Below, in pieces: positions 41,763-52,345 of a stretch of 64,000 nucleotides of DNA. Made by a program: the position numbers and the translations under genes. The stretch lies in the NCBI GenBank assembly GCA_037043235.1, contig JAWRVZ010000180.1, positions 912,001-976,000 of the forward strand. The letters run 5' to 3'. Source of the stretch: Rhodeus uyekii (Eukaryota; Chordata; Actinopteri; Cypriniformes; Acheilognathidae). The notes under the pieces were generated by a model. That model searched no databases, was not told the origin of the DNA, and saw nothing but the letters and a program-made list of their open reading frames with translations. Numbering within the stretch: position 1 is the first letter of the stretch; each line of letters opens with the position of its first letter.

Positions 41763-44597
41763 GTGTCTGTTCCCCGAATTGGCAAATACAAAAAATTCTC
41801 AAAACCTTTTAAGGGTAAAAATTTAATTGATTTACAAACAACTAAGAACGGATATAACACAAATGAACAAATGATAAAGCTTGGGTTACTGAATATACGA
41901 TCCCTTTCCTCAAAAGCACTTATTGTAAATGATATAATTACAGATCATAAACTAGATGTGCTGTGTTTGACAGAAACCTGTCTAAACCAGACGATTACAT
42001 TACTTTAAATGAGTCCACCCCTCAAGATTACTGTTATAAACATGAGCCTCGTCTGAAAGGTAAAGGAGGAGGTGTTGCTGTAATTTATAGTAACACGATC
42101 AGTACTGCTCAAAGATCTAATTTTAAATATAATTCTTTTGAAGTGATGGTCCTTAATGTAAAATGATCTAACAGTAGTTAAACAGTAATAATTCCTGTTT
42201 AACTTTTGTGTTGGCTATTCTATACAGGCCACCAGGGCACCATACAGACTTTATCAAAGAATTTGCTGATTTTCTCTCAGACTTAGTAATGTCTGCAGAT
42301 AAAGTCATAATTGTCGGTGATTTTAATATCCATGTAGATAATGAAAAAGATGCATTGGGATTGGCATTTAGAGACATCTTAAACTCTATTGGAGTTACAC
42401 AACATGTATCAGGACCCACTCATTCTCGTAATCATACTTTAGATATAATATTGTCGCATGGGATCAATGTTGATACTGTTCAAATTCTGCAGCAGTATTG
42501 ACATCACAGATCATTACTTAGTTGCGTGTAGATTACCATTAGCCAAAGTCGAAAAACTAACTCCCTGTTATAAATATAGTAGAACTATCACTCCTAACAC
42601 AAAAGATAGCTTTATAAATAATCTTCCTGATCAGTTTCATCTACTTAACATCCCAGATAGCCTAGAAGAACTTGATGTTGCAACAGAAACTATTAACTCT
42701 CTCTTTTCCAGCACTTTACACACTGTTGCTCCGTTGCGCTTAAAGAAGATTAAAGAAAATAGTCCAACACCGTGGTACAACGAGCACACCCGGGCCCTCA
42801 AGAGAGCAGCCAGAAAAATGGAGCGGAGCTGGAAAAAAACTAAGCTTGAGGTTTTTCGCATTTCTTGGAAAGACAGCTCTATTGCATTCAGAAAGGCCTT
42901 AAAATCAGCTAGATCTGCTTACTTTTCTACCCTTTTAGAAGAAAACAAATACAACCCTAGGTATTTATTTGATACAGTGACTAAACTAACAAGAAATAAA
43001 GCCTCAACCCCAGATGCTTTAAAACAGCACAGCAGAAATGACTTCATGGACTACAGAATTGCAAAATTCATAATATTAGAGAGAAAATTATAACCATGCA
43101 ACCGTCTACTACAATATCACAAAATACAGTAAATTTTAGTGTCCCTGAAGAAAAACTCCACTCCATCATTGCTATTGGGGAGGAAGAATTATCTAAACTC
43201 GTTAAATCATCAAAATCAACAACATGTATGTTAGACCCAATACCAACTAAGCTACTGAAAGAGATGCTTCCAGAAATCATAGATCCTGTTCTTAATATTG
43301 TTAATTCATCTTTGTCATTAGGATACGTACCAAAAACCTTTAAACTAGCCGTAATTAAACCGCTCATTAAAAAACCACAACTTGATCCTACAGAATTAGT
43401 TAATTACAGGCCGATATCAAATCTACCTTTTTTGTCAAAAATTCTAGAAAAGACAATATCTTTACAACTATGTTCCTTTCTAGAAAGAAACAGCATCTAC
43501 GAGGATTTCCAGTCAGGATTTAGACCATATCATAGTACTGAGACTGCTCTCATTAGAGTTACAAATGATTTGCTCTTATCATCCGATCGTGGTTGTATCT
43601 CTCTGTTAGTGTTACTGGACCATAGTGCTGCATTTGATACAATCGACCACAAAATCCTTCTGAATAGACTTGAAAATTATGTTGGCATTAGTGGAGTTGC
43701 ATTAGCCTGGTTCAAATCGTACTTATCTGACCGTTATCAGTTTGTAGCAGTAAATGAGGAGATGTCATATCGATCACGGGTTCAGTATGGAGTTCCTCAA
43801 GGTTCAGTACTAGGACCATTGCTTTTCAACCTGTACATGCTTCCTTTGGGTGCAATTATTAGGAAGCATGGCATTAGCTTTCACTGTTATGCTGATGATA
43901 CTCAGCTCTATATTTCTTCTCATCCTGATGAAACGTACCAATTCACTAAATTAACAGACTGCATAACTGATATAAAAAATTGGATGACTAATAACTTTCT
44001 ACTGCTTAATTCTGAAAAAAAAACAGAGATTCTAATTATTAGATCAAAAAGTTCTGCACATAATAATCTAGACTACTGTCTAACACTCAATGGCTGCTCT
44101 CTCAAATCTTCGTTGTCAGTTAGAAACCTGGGTGTGCTCTTTGATACCAATCTTTCATTTAAAAGCCACATTTCTAGCATCTGTAAAACGGCATTCTTCC
44201 ATCTTAAAAATATATCAAAATTGCGACATATGCTCTCAAAGACAAATGCGGAAAAGTTAGTTCATGCGTTAATGAGTTCAAGGCTAGATTATTGTAATGC
44301 TCTACTAGGTGGTTGCCCTGCACGCTTAATAAACAAATTCCAGCTGGTTCAAAATGCAGCAGCTCGAGTTCTTACTAGAACCAGGAAGTATGAGCATATT
44401 AGCTCAGTTCTGTCAAACCTGCACTGGCTTCCTATTAAACACCGAATACATTTTAAAATCTTGCTAATTACTTACAAAGCATTAAATGGTTTAGCTCCAC
44501 AGTACTTGAGCGATCTCTTAACACATTATAGTCCTTCACGTCTATTGCGATCCCAAAATACTGACCAGCTTATAATATCTAGAATATCAAAGTCAAC
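41763..44597 (+). pseudogene. L2 ORF2: endonuclease-RT, frameshifted
   Basis: Endonuclease pieces lie in three phases (41763-42008, 41963-42166 and 42208-42501), with a one-base loss near 41990 and other breaks near 42166 and 42490. RT occupies 42458-43093 and 43096-44597: PISNLPFLSKILEKT, SGFRPYHSTETAL, LDHSAAFDTIDH, YGVPQGSVLGPLLF and CYADDTQLYI. In its fourth block Leu-Asp-Leu is changed to Leu-Asp-His. The C-terminus was split at 44597 by the gypsy and continues at 53909. It is the same family as 26345-27120. Confidence 0.9.
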
Positions 44598-44604
44598 TGT
44601 AACA

Positions 44605-46272
44605 TAAATTATTGAAGCCGAAGGGATTATTATCCCAAACTCCGTTATCGTCAGTGGTTTAACTGACACCGAGTGCGATGACGAATTGTTCGACATTCTG
44701 AAACGACACGGGTCGTTTGCCAAAACCGTACGCATCGACGACAAAGAGTCTGAGTTTTACCAAAATGTGATCATTGAGTACAACAGTGATAAAGCGTTGC
44801 GATCGCTAGTGCCCAAATTGCCGTATACTCACCAGCTGTCAAGCGAACCTGATGGTAAGTGCCATGTGAGAGCGTTAGCAAGTGTGTTTACACAGCAACT
44901 GGGTAGTAGCATAACAAAGTCCTATCTGGACAGATTAAAAGAAATAGCGGAACTGAGCGGAAACAACTTTGAGTCTATACTGAGTGAAATGTTGTCACAA
45001 ATGAGTGCTGACCTCCCATCAGAGCCTGCTGTTCCTGGTAGTACTGGTGACCGCATCTGTGAGAAACCATACTGGGCATCCCCTGATGGGAATTTCGACC
45101 CAATTCGTAATCCACCAAGTCAGATAGATGACGCACCGTCTCAACCTACCCCTATCAATTTGATTGATCCGACTCTTCGCGCATCGTCCAAATTTCTCAA
45201 CCCGCCCGAGGTCCAAAGACTCGTAGTTGAGCATGTTGTGCGGAGCAGTGAAGTGGCTGCTCAAGGGCAGGTACAGCCTAGGCTCAGAGTATTTTCTGGT
45301 AAATGCCCCAGGCCTGGCAACGAGGTAGATTACGACATTTGGCGTTCTAGTGTTGAATTCATTTTGAAAGATCCCTCTTTGTCCGACTTGCATGCATCTA
45401 GGCGAATACTAGACAGTCTCTTGCCACCTGCAGCGGATGTTATTAAACATCTGAATCCTGAATCTCCTCCTTTCGCTTATCTCCAGCTATTGGACTCCGC
45501 TTTCGGGGCTGTGGAGGATGGGGATGAATTGTTAGCAAAATTCATGAACACGTTGCAGGATGCAGGTGAACGACCATCCAGTTATCTGTATAGGTTACAG
45601 TCAGCTTTAAGTGCAACCGTCAAAAGAGGTGGTATTATACCAGAAGAGGCAGATAGACATCTCCTAAAGCAGTTTTGCAGGGGCTGCTGGGATAATGACT
45701 TAATCGCCGAACTACGATTAGAGCAAAAGCGAAACAATCCTCCTTCCTTTGCACAGCTTTTGCTTATGCTTCGTACAGAGGAGGATAAACATAGTGCGAA
45801 AGCAACTCGCATGAAGCAACACCTTGGGTTTTCTAAACAGAAAGCATTTATGCATTCTCAGAAAGCGTGGGTTTCGACTGAATTAGAACAAGACGAAGGT
45901 CCTAGAATTAGCCCTCTTGAAACTGAAACGCGTGAGTTAAAGAAACAAATTGTGAAGCTTCAGAGTCAATTAGCTAATCTTTCGGTCAAACCAAAATATC
46001 CAAAGAAAAATTTGCTGCGAGAGGTAGTTAAAAAGCCTGCACCACCTGACCAAAGGAATTCAGGGGCTGCTGCGAGTGTTGCGGTCAACAAGAAGCCAAC
46101 TGATAGACCTAGGCCATGGTACTGTTTCGCATGTGGAGAGGATGGCCATATTGCATCGTCCTGTAGTTCTGAGCCCAACCCTGAGCTTGTCGCTACTAAA
46201 CGTAGGCTGTTAAGGGAGAAACAGTTACTGTGGGAGTCACAGAATCCCCCCACTAGCTCTAATTTAAACTAG
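44605..46272 (+). pseudogene. Gypsy Gag, PNMA-like, 5'-truncated
   Basis: The frame is open from the TAA at 44605 to a stop at 46272 but has no initiating ATG at its upstream end. The N-terminal block SVIVSGLTDTECDDELFDIL resembles the start of paraneoplastic Ma (PNMA) proteins, which derive from this kind of gypsy Gag. A capsid-like helical region follows (about 45280-45800), then a charged coiled stretch (LKKQIVKLQSQLANL) and one CCHC zinc knuckle CFACGEDGHIASSC near the end. It would package element RNA into particles. The loss of the start makes it non-functional as it stands. Confidence 0.82.
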
Positions 46273-46313
46273 AGGCCACTCCTGTTGCGGGACATACAGG
46301 AGCTGAGTCTAAA

Positions 46314-46853
46314 TTGAGTGGTCCCATTGTAAACCGTGTCTTCAAGAAATGCCAAACTCCTAGGAACCAGAGTGCAAACCTACCTAAGGGTTTAGTTGGT
46401 GCTAGATGTGTCGCTGAAGTCAGCATAGCAGGTAATAAATGTCATTGTCTACTAGACACCGGCTCACAGGTCACAACTGTACCAAGATCTTTTTATGAAC
46501 AACATCTTTCAAAACATCCGATTAACCCTCTTGACGATATATTAGAAGTTGAAGGCGCCAATGGTCTTTCCGTTCCGTACGAAGGCTACGTAAAGATAGA
46601 CATTACTTTCCCTAAAGAGTTTTTGGGTGCGGCTGTGGAAGTAGCCACGGTAGCTTTGGTCGTTCCTGATGTAAAGTCTCATATTCAGCCTTTGGTTTTA
46701 ATAGGTACCAACACTCTCGACATTCTGTATGAGCAGTTACTAGCAGAATCACCAAAGCACCAGCCTTCCCTGTTTGGATATAGAGTGGTTTTGAAAACAC
46801 TTGAAACGAGACGGAAGCAGAACACGAGTGGTGTTCTGGGTCAAGTGAGATTA
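46314..46853 (+). pseudogene. Gypsy aspartic protease, start of the pol frame
   Basis: The retropepsin active-site segment CLLDTGSQVTTV lies at about residues 45-56, and a flap/second-turn LVLIGTNTLDIL lies near 128-139. Proteases of this kind cut the Gag and Pol polyproteins. At 46853 a Tc1-like element interrupts the frame. Removing it would join this frame in phase with 48236, so protease and polymerase were one frame. Confidence 0.85.
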
Positions 46854-48233
46854 CAGTTTTTTCCAATTGCTTACACACAAAATCTTTTCATGTCACACAA
46901 TTTTTGAAACCTCTCACTCAAAGTGCAAAACTACATGCCAAATCTTCAAAACCATAAGCTATTTCTCAACCTGTGACTCAGTTTTCAATTGCATAAAACA
47001 CTTTTTTCAAAACACTACACACAATTCTCTACCTAAAACACAAAGATCTATCAGGAAGTTACTTGCTTTCCTTTTCCAAACACAATCAATCAAAACACTA
47101 CACTTATTCACCAGGTCACACAGACACACTCCTCACACGTGCAAACACTAACTGCTTAACTGATCACTAACCATTCACTGCTTTACGTTACAGTAGTATA
47201 GATAGACCTATAAATACATCAAAGGTCAGATTACCTGTTTTGAACGATGAATGCTAACAATGAACAGAGAGAAAGAGGAGTAGGAGGAAGAGGCAGGAGA
47301 CAACGAGGACAAATACCAAGAGGAGGAGAAGGACTTTTGTGGATGCAATTCTCACAATGCTTGTCCCGATCCAGATCAGGCCCCTGCTAGATTTGTGGTT
47401 ATATGGGACAATGCTAGTTTTCACCGGGCAGTTCTGGTCCAAAACTAGGTAGGTCTACGCCCATATTCACCTTTTCTAAATCCCATAGAATAATTCTTCT
47501 CAGCCTGGTGCTGGAAAGTGTATAATCGCCAACCCTTTGCCCGCATGCCGCTTCTCCAGGCAATGGAGGACGCATGTGGGGACATAGAGGTCGCCTCTGT
47601 TCAAGGTTGGATACGCCATACTTCCCTCGATGTTTGGAAAGAAAAAACGTATCTTGTGATGTGGACGAAGTATTGTGGCCAGAACAAGCTCGGAGAAGAG
47701 ATGAAGTTTAGCATTGGGGACTGCAAACACATCCCCCCTCCCCCCTGCCCATTCCTGGACCAGGACCCGACACACACTTTACTGTATTCTACTGTAAAGA
47801 ATATACTTTTGGTTTATACATTTATAGTTTTGTTGTATGCTAATGTATACAACAGTAATGTTTGGCCTAATAAATATTTTTTGTTTATTTACATTGCATT
47901 GGAGTTTGCACTTGTTACCCAGATTACTTTCACTGTAGAACATTGTATTGAAATGTAGATATAAGCCTGTGAAAGAGCAAAGAGCTTTAGATTTAGAGCA
48001 GCAGTGTTTACATGGTATATCCAAAAATGTATTATTATGAAAGAAGTGTTTGCCATTTGATGCAAATGCGTCATTCTGACATGTGTTTATGGCATTTTGA
48101 ATGCAGTGTTGCATTTTTGAAGGAGATGTGAGGCATTTTGCATTTTGTGTGTGCAGTTTTGAGAATTGTGTGTAGAGTTTTGAAAAAAGGAGACTTAGTT
48201 TTGAAAACATGTGTAAGCAATTGGAAAAAACTG
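46854..48233 (-). mobile_element. Tc1/IS630-like transposon inserted in gypsy pol
   Basis: The inverted ends start CAGTTTTTTCCAATTGCTTA and match perfectly for about 24 bp (46854-46877 and 48210-48233), flanked by TA (46852-46853 and 48234-48235). The interior keeps an Arg/Gly-rich transposase start (from 47249) and later catalytic-half pieces (47395-47640). The middle is deleted, so it is non-autonomous. Which strand is the element's top strand is set only by convention; the transposase remains read on the plus strand. Confidence 0.9.
47249..47640 (+). pseudogene. Tc1/IS630-type transposase fragments
   Basis: An N-terminal Arg/Gly-rich start (RGRRQRGQIPRGGEG) is joined to the catalytic half: FVVIWDNASFHRAVLVQN with the second catalytic Asp, then a frameshifted NPIE-like region near 47480, then YNRQPFARMPLLQAMEDACG and DIEVASVQGWIRH. 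The DNA-binding domain and first Asp region are deleted. Confidence 0.75.
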
Positions 48234-48235
48234 TA

Positions 48236-51200
48236 AGAGGCAACGTACCTGAGGTCATGTCCGCTGGTCAAACCGTCGTTGTGAAAGGTTCTGTTGCGGT
48301 ACCGGGTAGAGTAGATAAGTGCGTCGTGGTAGAACAACCATCTGATCCCTCCTTACCTGGTGGTGTGTTTGTGAAGCGCTGTTTACTTACCCCTTCTAAT
48401 GGACGGTCTCTCTGGTTGCCTGTGGTATTAAAAAACGAAACCGAGCACGATATAGCCATTCCACCAAGATGCATAATAGCAGAGCTACATGCAGTTGAGT
48501 CTGTGATCCCCCAGTCAAGTGCTTCCCCTGTTAGTAAGCATTTACCTACTCAGGAGCCCAATTTCACTTTGAATTTTGGTGAGTCCCCATTGCCACAAGA
48601 ATGGCGGGACCGCATTTCCGCAAAACTCAAAGAAATGCCTGATGTTTTCAGTCAGAACGATTTAGATTTTGGGCATACACAAAAAGTAAAACATCGTATA
48701 CAACTACACGATCAAACTCCTTTTAAACATAGGGCGCGACCGATCCATCCGCAAGATCTGGAAGCCGTCCGCAGACATCTGCGCGATCTTCTCGCCAGCA
48801 ACGTTATTCGTGAGTCTGAGTCCCCTTTTTCTTCGCCTATCGTAGTGGTGCGGAAGAAAAACAGAGATGTGCGATTGTGCATTGACTACAGAAAGTTAAA
48901 TCTTCAGACCGTTAAAGATGCTTATGCATTACCAAATCTCGAGGAGACATTTTACGCTTTAACTGGATCCAAATGGTTTTCCGTACTAGACTTGAAATCT
49001 GGGTATTATCAGATAGAGGTGGAAGAAGCAGACAAACCTAAAACCGCTTTTGTCTGTCCCCTGGGGTTTTGGGAGTTTAATCGCATGCCTCAGGGGGTTA
49101 CTAATGCTCCAAGCACTTTTCAGAGGTTGATGGAGAAGTGCATGGAGGACATCAATCTCAAGGAAGTACTTGTCTTCCTGGATGATCTGATCATATTTTC
49201 TGAAACGTTGGAAGAGCATGAAAGACGGCTGTTAAAAGTCCTTTCTCGGCTCAGAGAGTATGGGTTAAAACTCGCTCTTGAGAAGTGCAAATTCTTTCAG
49301 ACGTCTGTTCGCTATTTAGGGCACATAGTGTCAGAGCGTGGAGTAGAAACCGATCCAGAGAAAATACAAGCTTTAAAAACCTGGCCGAGTCCCACAAACC
49401 TTAAAGAGTTATGGTCGTTTTTGGGCTTTTCGGGGTATTACCGCCGATTTATTAGAGATTACTCTAAGGTTGTGAAACCACTCACCGATTTGACTGTAGG
49501 GTATCCGCCGACTAGGAAAAGTAGTAAACAGAGTGTAAACAAGGGTCCCTACCATAATCCTAAAGAGCCGTTTGGAGGCCGTTGGACATCAATTTGCGAG
49601 GAAGCGTTTCGGTCTGTAATCGACAAACTAACTACTGCGCCTGTGTTGGGCTTTGCAAACCCAAAACTAACTTACTCTTTACATACAGATGCCAGCACAA
49701 AGGGTTTAGGAGCAGCCCTGTATCAAGAACAGGAAGGGCAGATGCGAGTCATTGCATATGCAAGTAGAGGTTTGTCCCGCAGTGAGTCTCATTACCCAGC
49801 GCATAAGCTTGAGTTTCTTGCTCTTAAATGGGCAGTAACTGAAAAGTTTAGGGACTATCTGTATGGCAGCCAATTCACCGTCATTACAGACAGCAACCCT
49901 TTGACTTACGTCCTCACTACAGTGAGATTAGACGCAACTAGCTATCGGTGGCTTGCTGCTCTGTCCACTTTCTCATTTAAGTTACAGTACAGAGCAGGCA
50001 AACTAAACGCTGATGCTGATGGTCTATCAAGACGACCCCAAGAACAATTGGCTGAAAACCCCATATCTCAGAAAGAGTACGAACGAATTCAACAGTTTAT
50101 GCAACATCATCTTATGGAAGCTGCAGATTCTCGTGACACCACCAGCGATGTAGTTCAGGCTATCTGTGAGAAGCACTTAGTCAGACAGCCGACGGATGCT
50201 GGTAACGCTTTCGTTGAATCTCTTGCACTCTACCCTGATGCTATACCTGATAGCTACGAGCAGGAGGGTGATTTTGAGGGATTACCTGTTGTTTCGTACC
50301 TGTCAGGGAACCTCTGTGACGAGCAAAGGGCAGATCCAGTAATTCGTGAAGTAATATCTCACTTAGAGTCTGGAGAAAAGCCTTCACCAACAGTCAGGAA
50401 GGAACTCCCCGATTTCCCTTTCTTTCTAAGAGAATGGAACCGTCGTGAGTTAAAAGATGGTGTACTTTATCGGAGACGGCAGATAGAGGAATTAGTCACT
50501 AACCAACTCGTGCTACCTGAGAAATTGAGAACTTCTGTATTAAGCAGTTTGCATGACAGTATGGGTCACATGGGAGTGGAGAGGACTCTAGACTTGGTAA
50601 GGTCTCGTTTCTATTGGCCGAAGATGGCTGCAGAAGTAGAGCAAAAGATCAGGACATGCGGTCGTTGCGTGAGGAGGAAGTCATTGCCTCAAAAAGCTAC
50701 ACCGTTGGTTAACATCCAAGCCACAAGACCTTTAGAGCTGGTCTGTTTGGAATCTCTCTCATTAGAGCCAGACAAAAGTAACACGAGAGACATCTTGGTA
50801 ATCACCGACTTTTTTACCAAATATGCTGTGGCAGTCCCAACGCCCAACCAAAAAGCAAGAACCGTAGTGAAGTGTCTCTGGGAAAATTTTGTTGTGCACT
50901 ATGGGTTCCCTGAACGTCTTCATAGCGACCAGGGTCCAGATTTCGAATCACGTACCATCAAAGAGCTCTGTGAGATGGCAGGTGTTAAGAAAACCCGAAC
51001 AACCCCTTACCATCCCAGAGGAAATCCTGTTGAACGCTTCAATAGAACCTTACTCGGTATGTTAGGTACTTTAGAAGAAAAAGACAAAGTTCATTGGAAA
51101 GATTTTGTGAAACCGTTAGCTCATGCATACAATTGCACGAAACATGAGGTCACTGGGTTCACTCCATACGAATTGATGTTTGGACGTCAACCCAGATTAC

Positions 51201-52345
51201 CCGTTGATCTTGCTTTTGGATTGCCGTATCAAGATGGTCTGCGACAGTCTCATTCGGAGTATGTCAGGCATCTTAAAAACAATCTAAAAGAGAGTTATTC
51301 ACTTGCGTCACGTGGTATGTCAAAAAGTGCAGAAAGAAACAAAGCTAGGTTTGACAAATCTGTAACTCATTGTTCTTTGGAGATTGGTGATCGAGTGTTA
51401 GTGACGAACGTTAGGTTACGCGGGAAGCATAAGTTAGCAGACAAGTGGGAGTCTGAGGTGTATGTTGTGGTGAGTCAGGCAGCTGAATTGCCAGTTTACA
51501 CTGTTCGTCCAGAGAGAAAGGACGGCCCTCTGCGTACTCTACACAGAGATCTGTTGCTTCCGTGTGGGTTTTTACCATCTCAAGAAGTCGAACAACCTAC
51601 CCAAAACGAATCCATCTCAAGACCTCGAACGCGACAGAACCCTAAGGTTCTATCAATCGATGACACTTCTCTATTTGATCCCGAAGAAGGGAATTCGTAT
51701 TGTGAGTACAGTCGTTCTCCACATATAGAGACAGTGCGATTCTCTACAGTTCATAATATCTGTACAGACAGGGAGACAGTGAACGCTGATTCTGCTAATA
51801 ATGTAGCTGAACAAACTCTCCTGATCGGAGAAACGTTACAGGATGATCAGAATCGTAATTCACTTATTGAAGTCTTACCGGTCGATACACCTGGTGAACA
51901 CTTACCTGTTAAAGGTCCTGACGCCCTTGAACAGAGTAACTTACCTGATAGTAGCCAAGTCCAAGCTGTAGTGGGTAATTCTGTTGATGAAGTTGAAGTA
52001 GCCAGTGTTGTTGAAAGTGCAGATGTTCCTGAAAAAGAAACAGAACAACAACCAGAAGATGAGGTAGAAACCGCAGACACCCAACCGAGGCGTTCTGTTA
52101 GACAAAGAGGAGAACCAGAGCGACTTACTTATTTTCAACCAGGAAACCCGTTGATACATGTCGTCCACTCTTTGTTCCAAGGTCTGAATTTGGCTTTTGT
52201 TAAATCTCTTGGTGGAGATGAAAATCTGAACGTCTTTCCCTTGCTGCCTAATGGTTTACACGGTGTGGTCACCAGTCAGCCAAGCAGAGCATGCAAAGGG
52301 ACTTGCATGAATTTAGGAGGGGAGAATGTAACACAGGTTAAGTAA
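48236..52345 (+). CDS. Gypsy polymerase: RT, RNase H, integrase
   Basis: The frame of about 1370 codons is uninterrupted. RT comes first (VRLCIDYRKLN, FSVLDLKSGYYQI, MPQGVTNAPSTFQ, catalytic VFLDDLIIFS). RNase H follows (SLHTDASTKGLGAAL, HKLEFLALKWAV, ITDSNPL). Integrase has the HHCC zinc finger (HDSMGHMG to CGRCVRRKS) and a DDE core (ITDFFTKYAV, HSDQGPDFES, NPVERFNRTL), with a C-terminal GDRVLVTN domain. A long acidic tail ends six codons inside the 3' LTR. The enzymes would copy element RNA and insert the DNA. The frame lost its link to protease through the insertion at 46853. Confidence 0.93.
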   Translation, partial: RGNVPEVMSAGQTVVVKGSVAVPGRVDKCVVVEQPSDPSLPGGVFVKRCLLTPSNGRSLWLPVVLKNETEHDIAIPPRCIIAELHAVESVIPQSSASPVSKHLPTQEPNFTLNFGESPLPQEWRDRISAKLKEMPDVFSQNDLDFGHTQKVKHRIQLHDQTPFKHRARPIHPQDLEAVRRHLRDLLASNVIRESESPFSSPIVVVRKKNRDVRLCIDYRKLNLQTVKDAYALPNLEETFYALTGSKWFSVLDLKSGYYQIEVEEADKPKTAFVCPLGFWEFNRMPQGVTNAPSTFQRLMEKCMEDINLKEVLVFLDDLIIFSETLEEHERRLLKVLSRLREYGLKLALEKCKFFQTSVRYLGHIVSERGVETDPEKIQALKTWPSPTNLKELWSFLGFSGYYRRFIRDYSKVVKPLTDLTVGYPPTRKSSKQSVNKGPYHNPKEPFGGRWTSICEEAFRSVIDKLTTAPVLGFANPKLTYSLHTDASTKGLGAALYQEQEGQMRVIAYASRGLSRSESHYPAHKLEFLALKWAVTEKFRDYLYGSQFTVITDSNPLTYVLTTVRLDATSYRWLAALSTFSFKLQYRAGKLNADADGLSRRPQEQLAENPISQKEYERIQQFMQHHLMEAADSRDTTSDVVQAICEKHLVRQPTDAGNAFVESLALYPDAIPDSYEQEGDFEGLPVVSYLSGNLCDEQRADPVIREVISHLESGEKPSPTVRKELPDFPFFLREWNRRELKDGVLYRRRQIEELVTNQLVLPEKLRTSVLSSLHDSMGHMGVERTLDLVRSRFYWPKMAAEVEQKIRTCGRCVRRKSLPQKATPLVNIQATRPLELVCLESLSLEPDKSNTRDILVITDFFTKYAVAVPTPNQKARTVVKCLWENFVVHYGFPERLHSDQGPDFESRTIKELCEMAGVKKTRTTPYHPRGNPVERFNRTLLGMLGTLEEKDKVHWKDFVKPLAHAYNCTKHEVTGFTPYELMFGRQPRLPVDLAFGLPYQDGLRQSHSEYVRHLKNNLKESYSLASRGMSKSAERNKARFDKSVTHCSLEIGDRVLVTNVRLRGKHKLADKWESEVYVVVSQAAELPVYTVRPERKDGPLRTLHRDLLLPCGFLPSQEVEQPTQNESISRPRTRQNPKVLSIDDTSLFDPEEGNSYCEYSRSPHIETVRFSTVHNICTDRETVNADSANNVAEQTLLIGETLQDDQNRNSLIEVLPVDTPGEHLPVKGPDALEQSNLPDSSQVQAVVGNSVDEVEVASVVESADVPEKETEQQPEDEVETADTQPRRSVRQRGEPERLTYFQPGNPLIHVVHSLFQGLNLAFVKSLGGDENLNVFPLLPNGLHGVVTSQPSRACKGTCMNLGGENVTQVK

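Noticed and set aside
47779..48258. Minus-strand frames across the right part of the Tc1-like element
   Set aside because: They are AT-rich translations of the long terminal region and have no transposase motifs.
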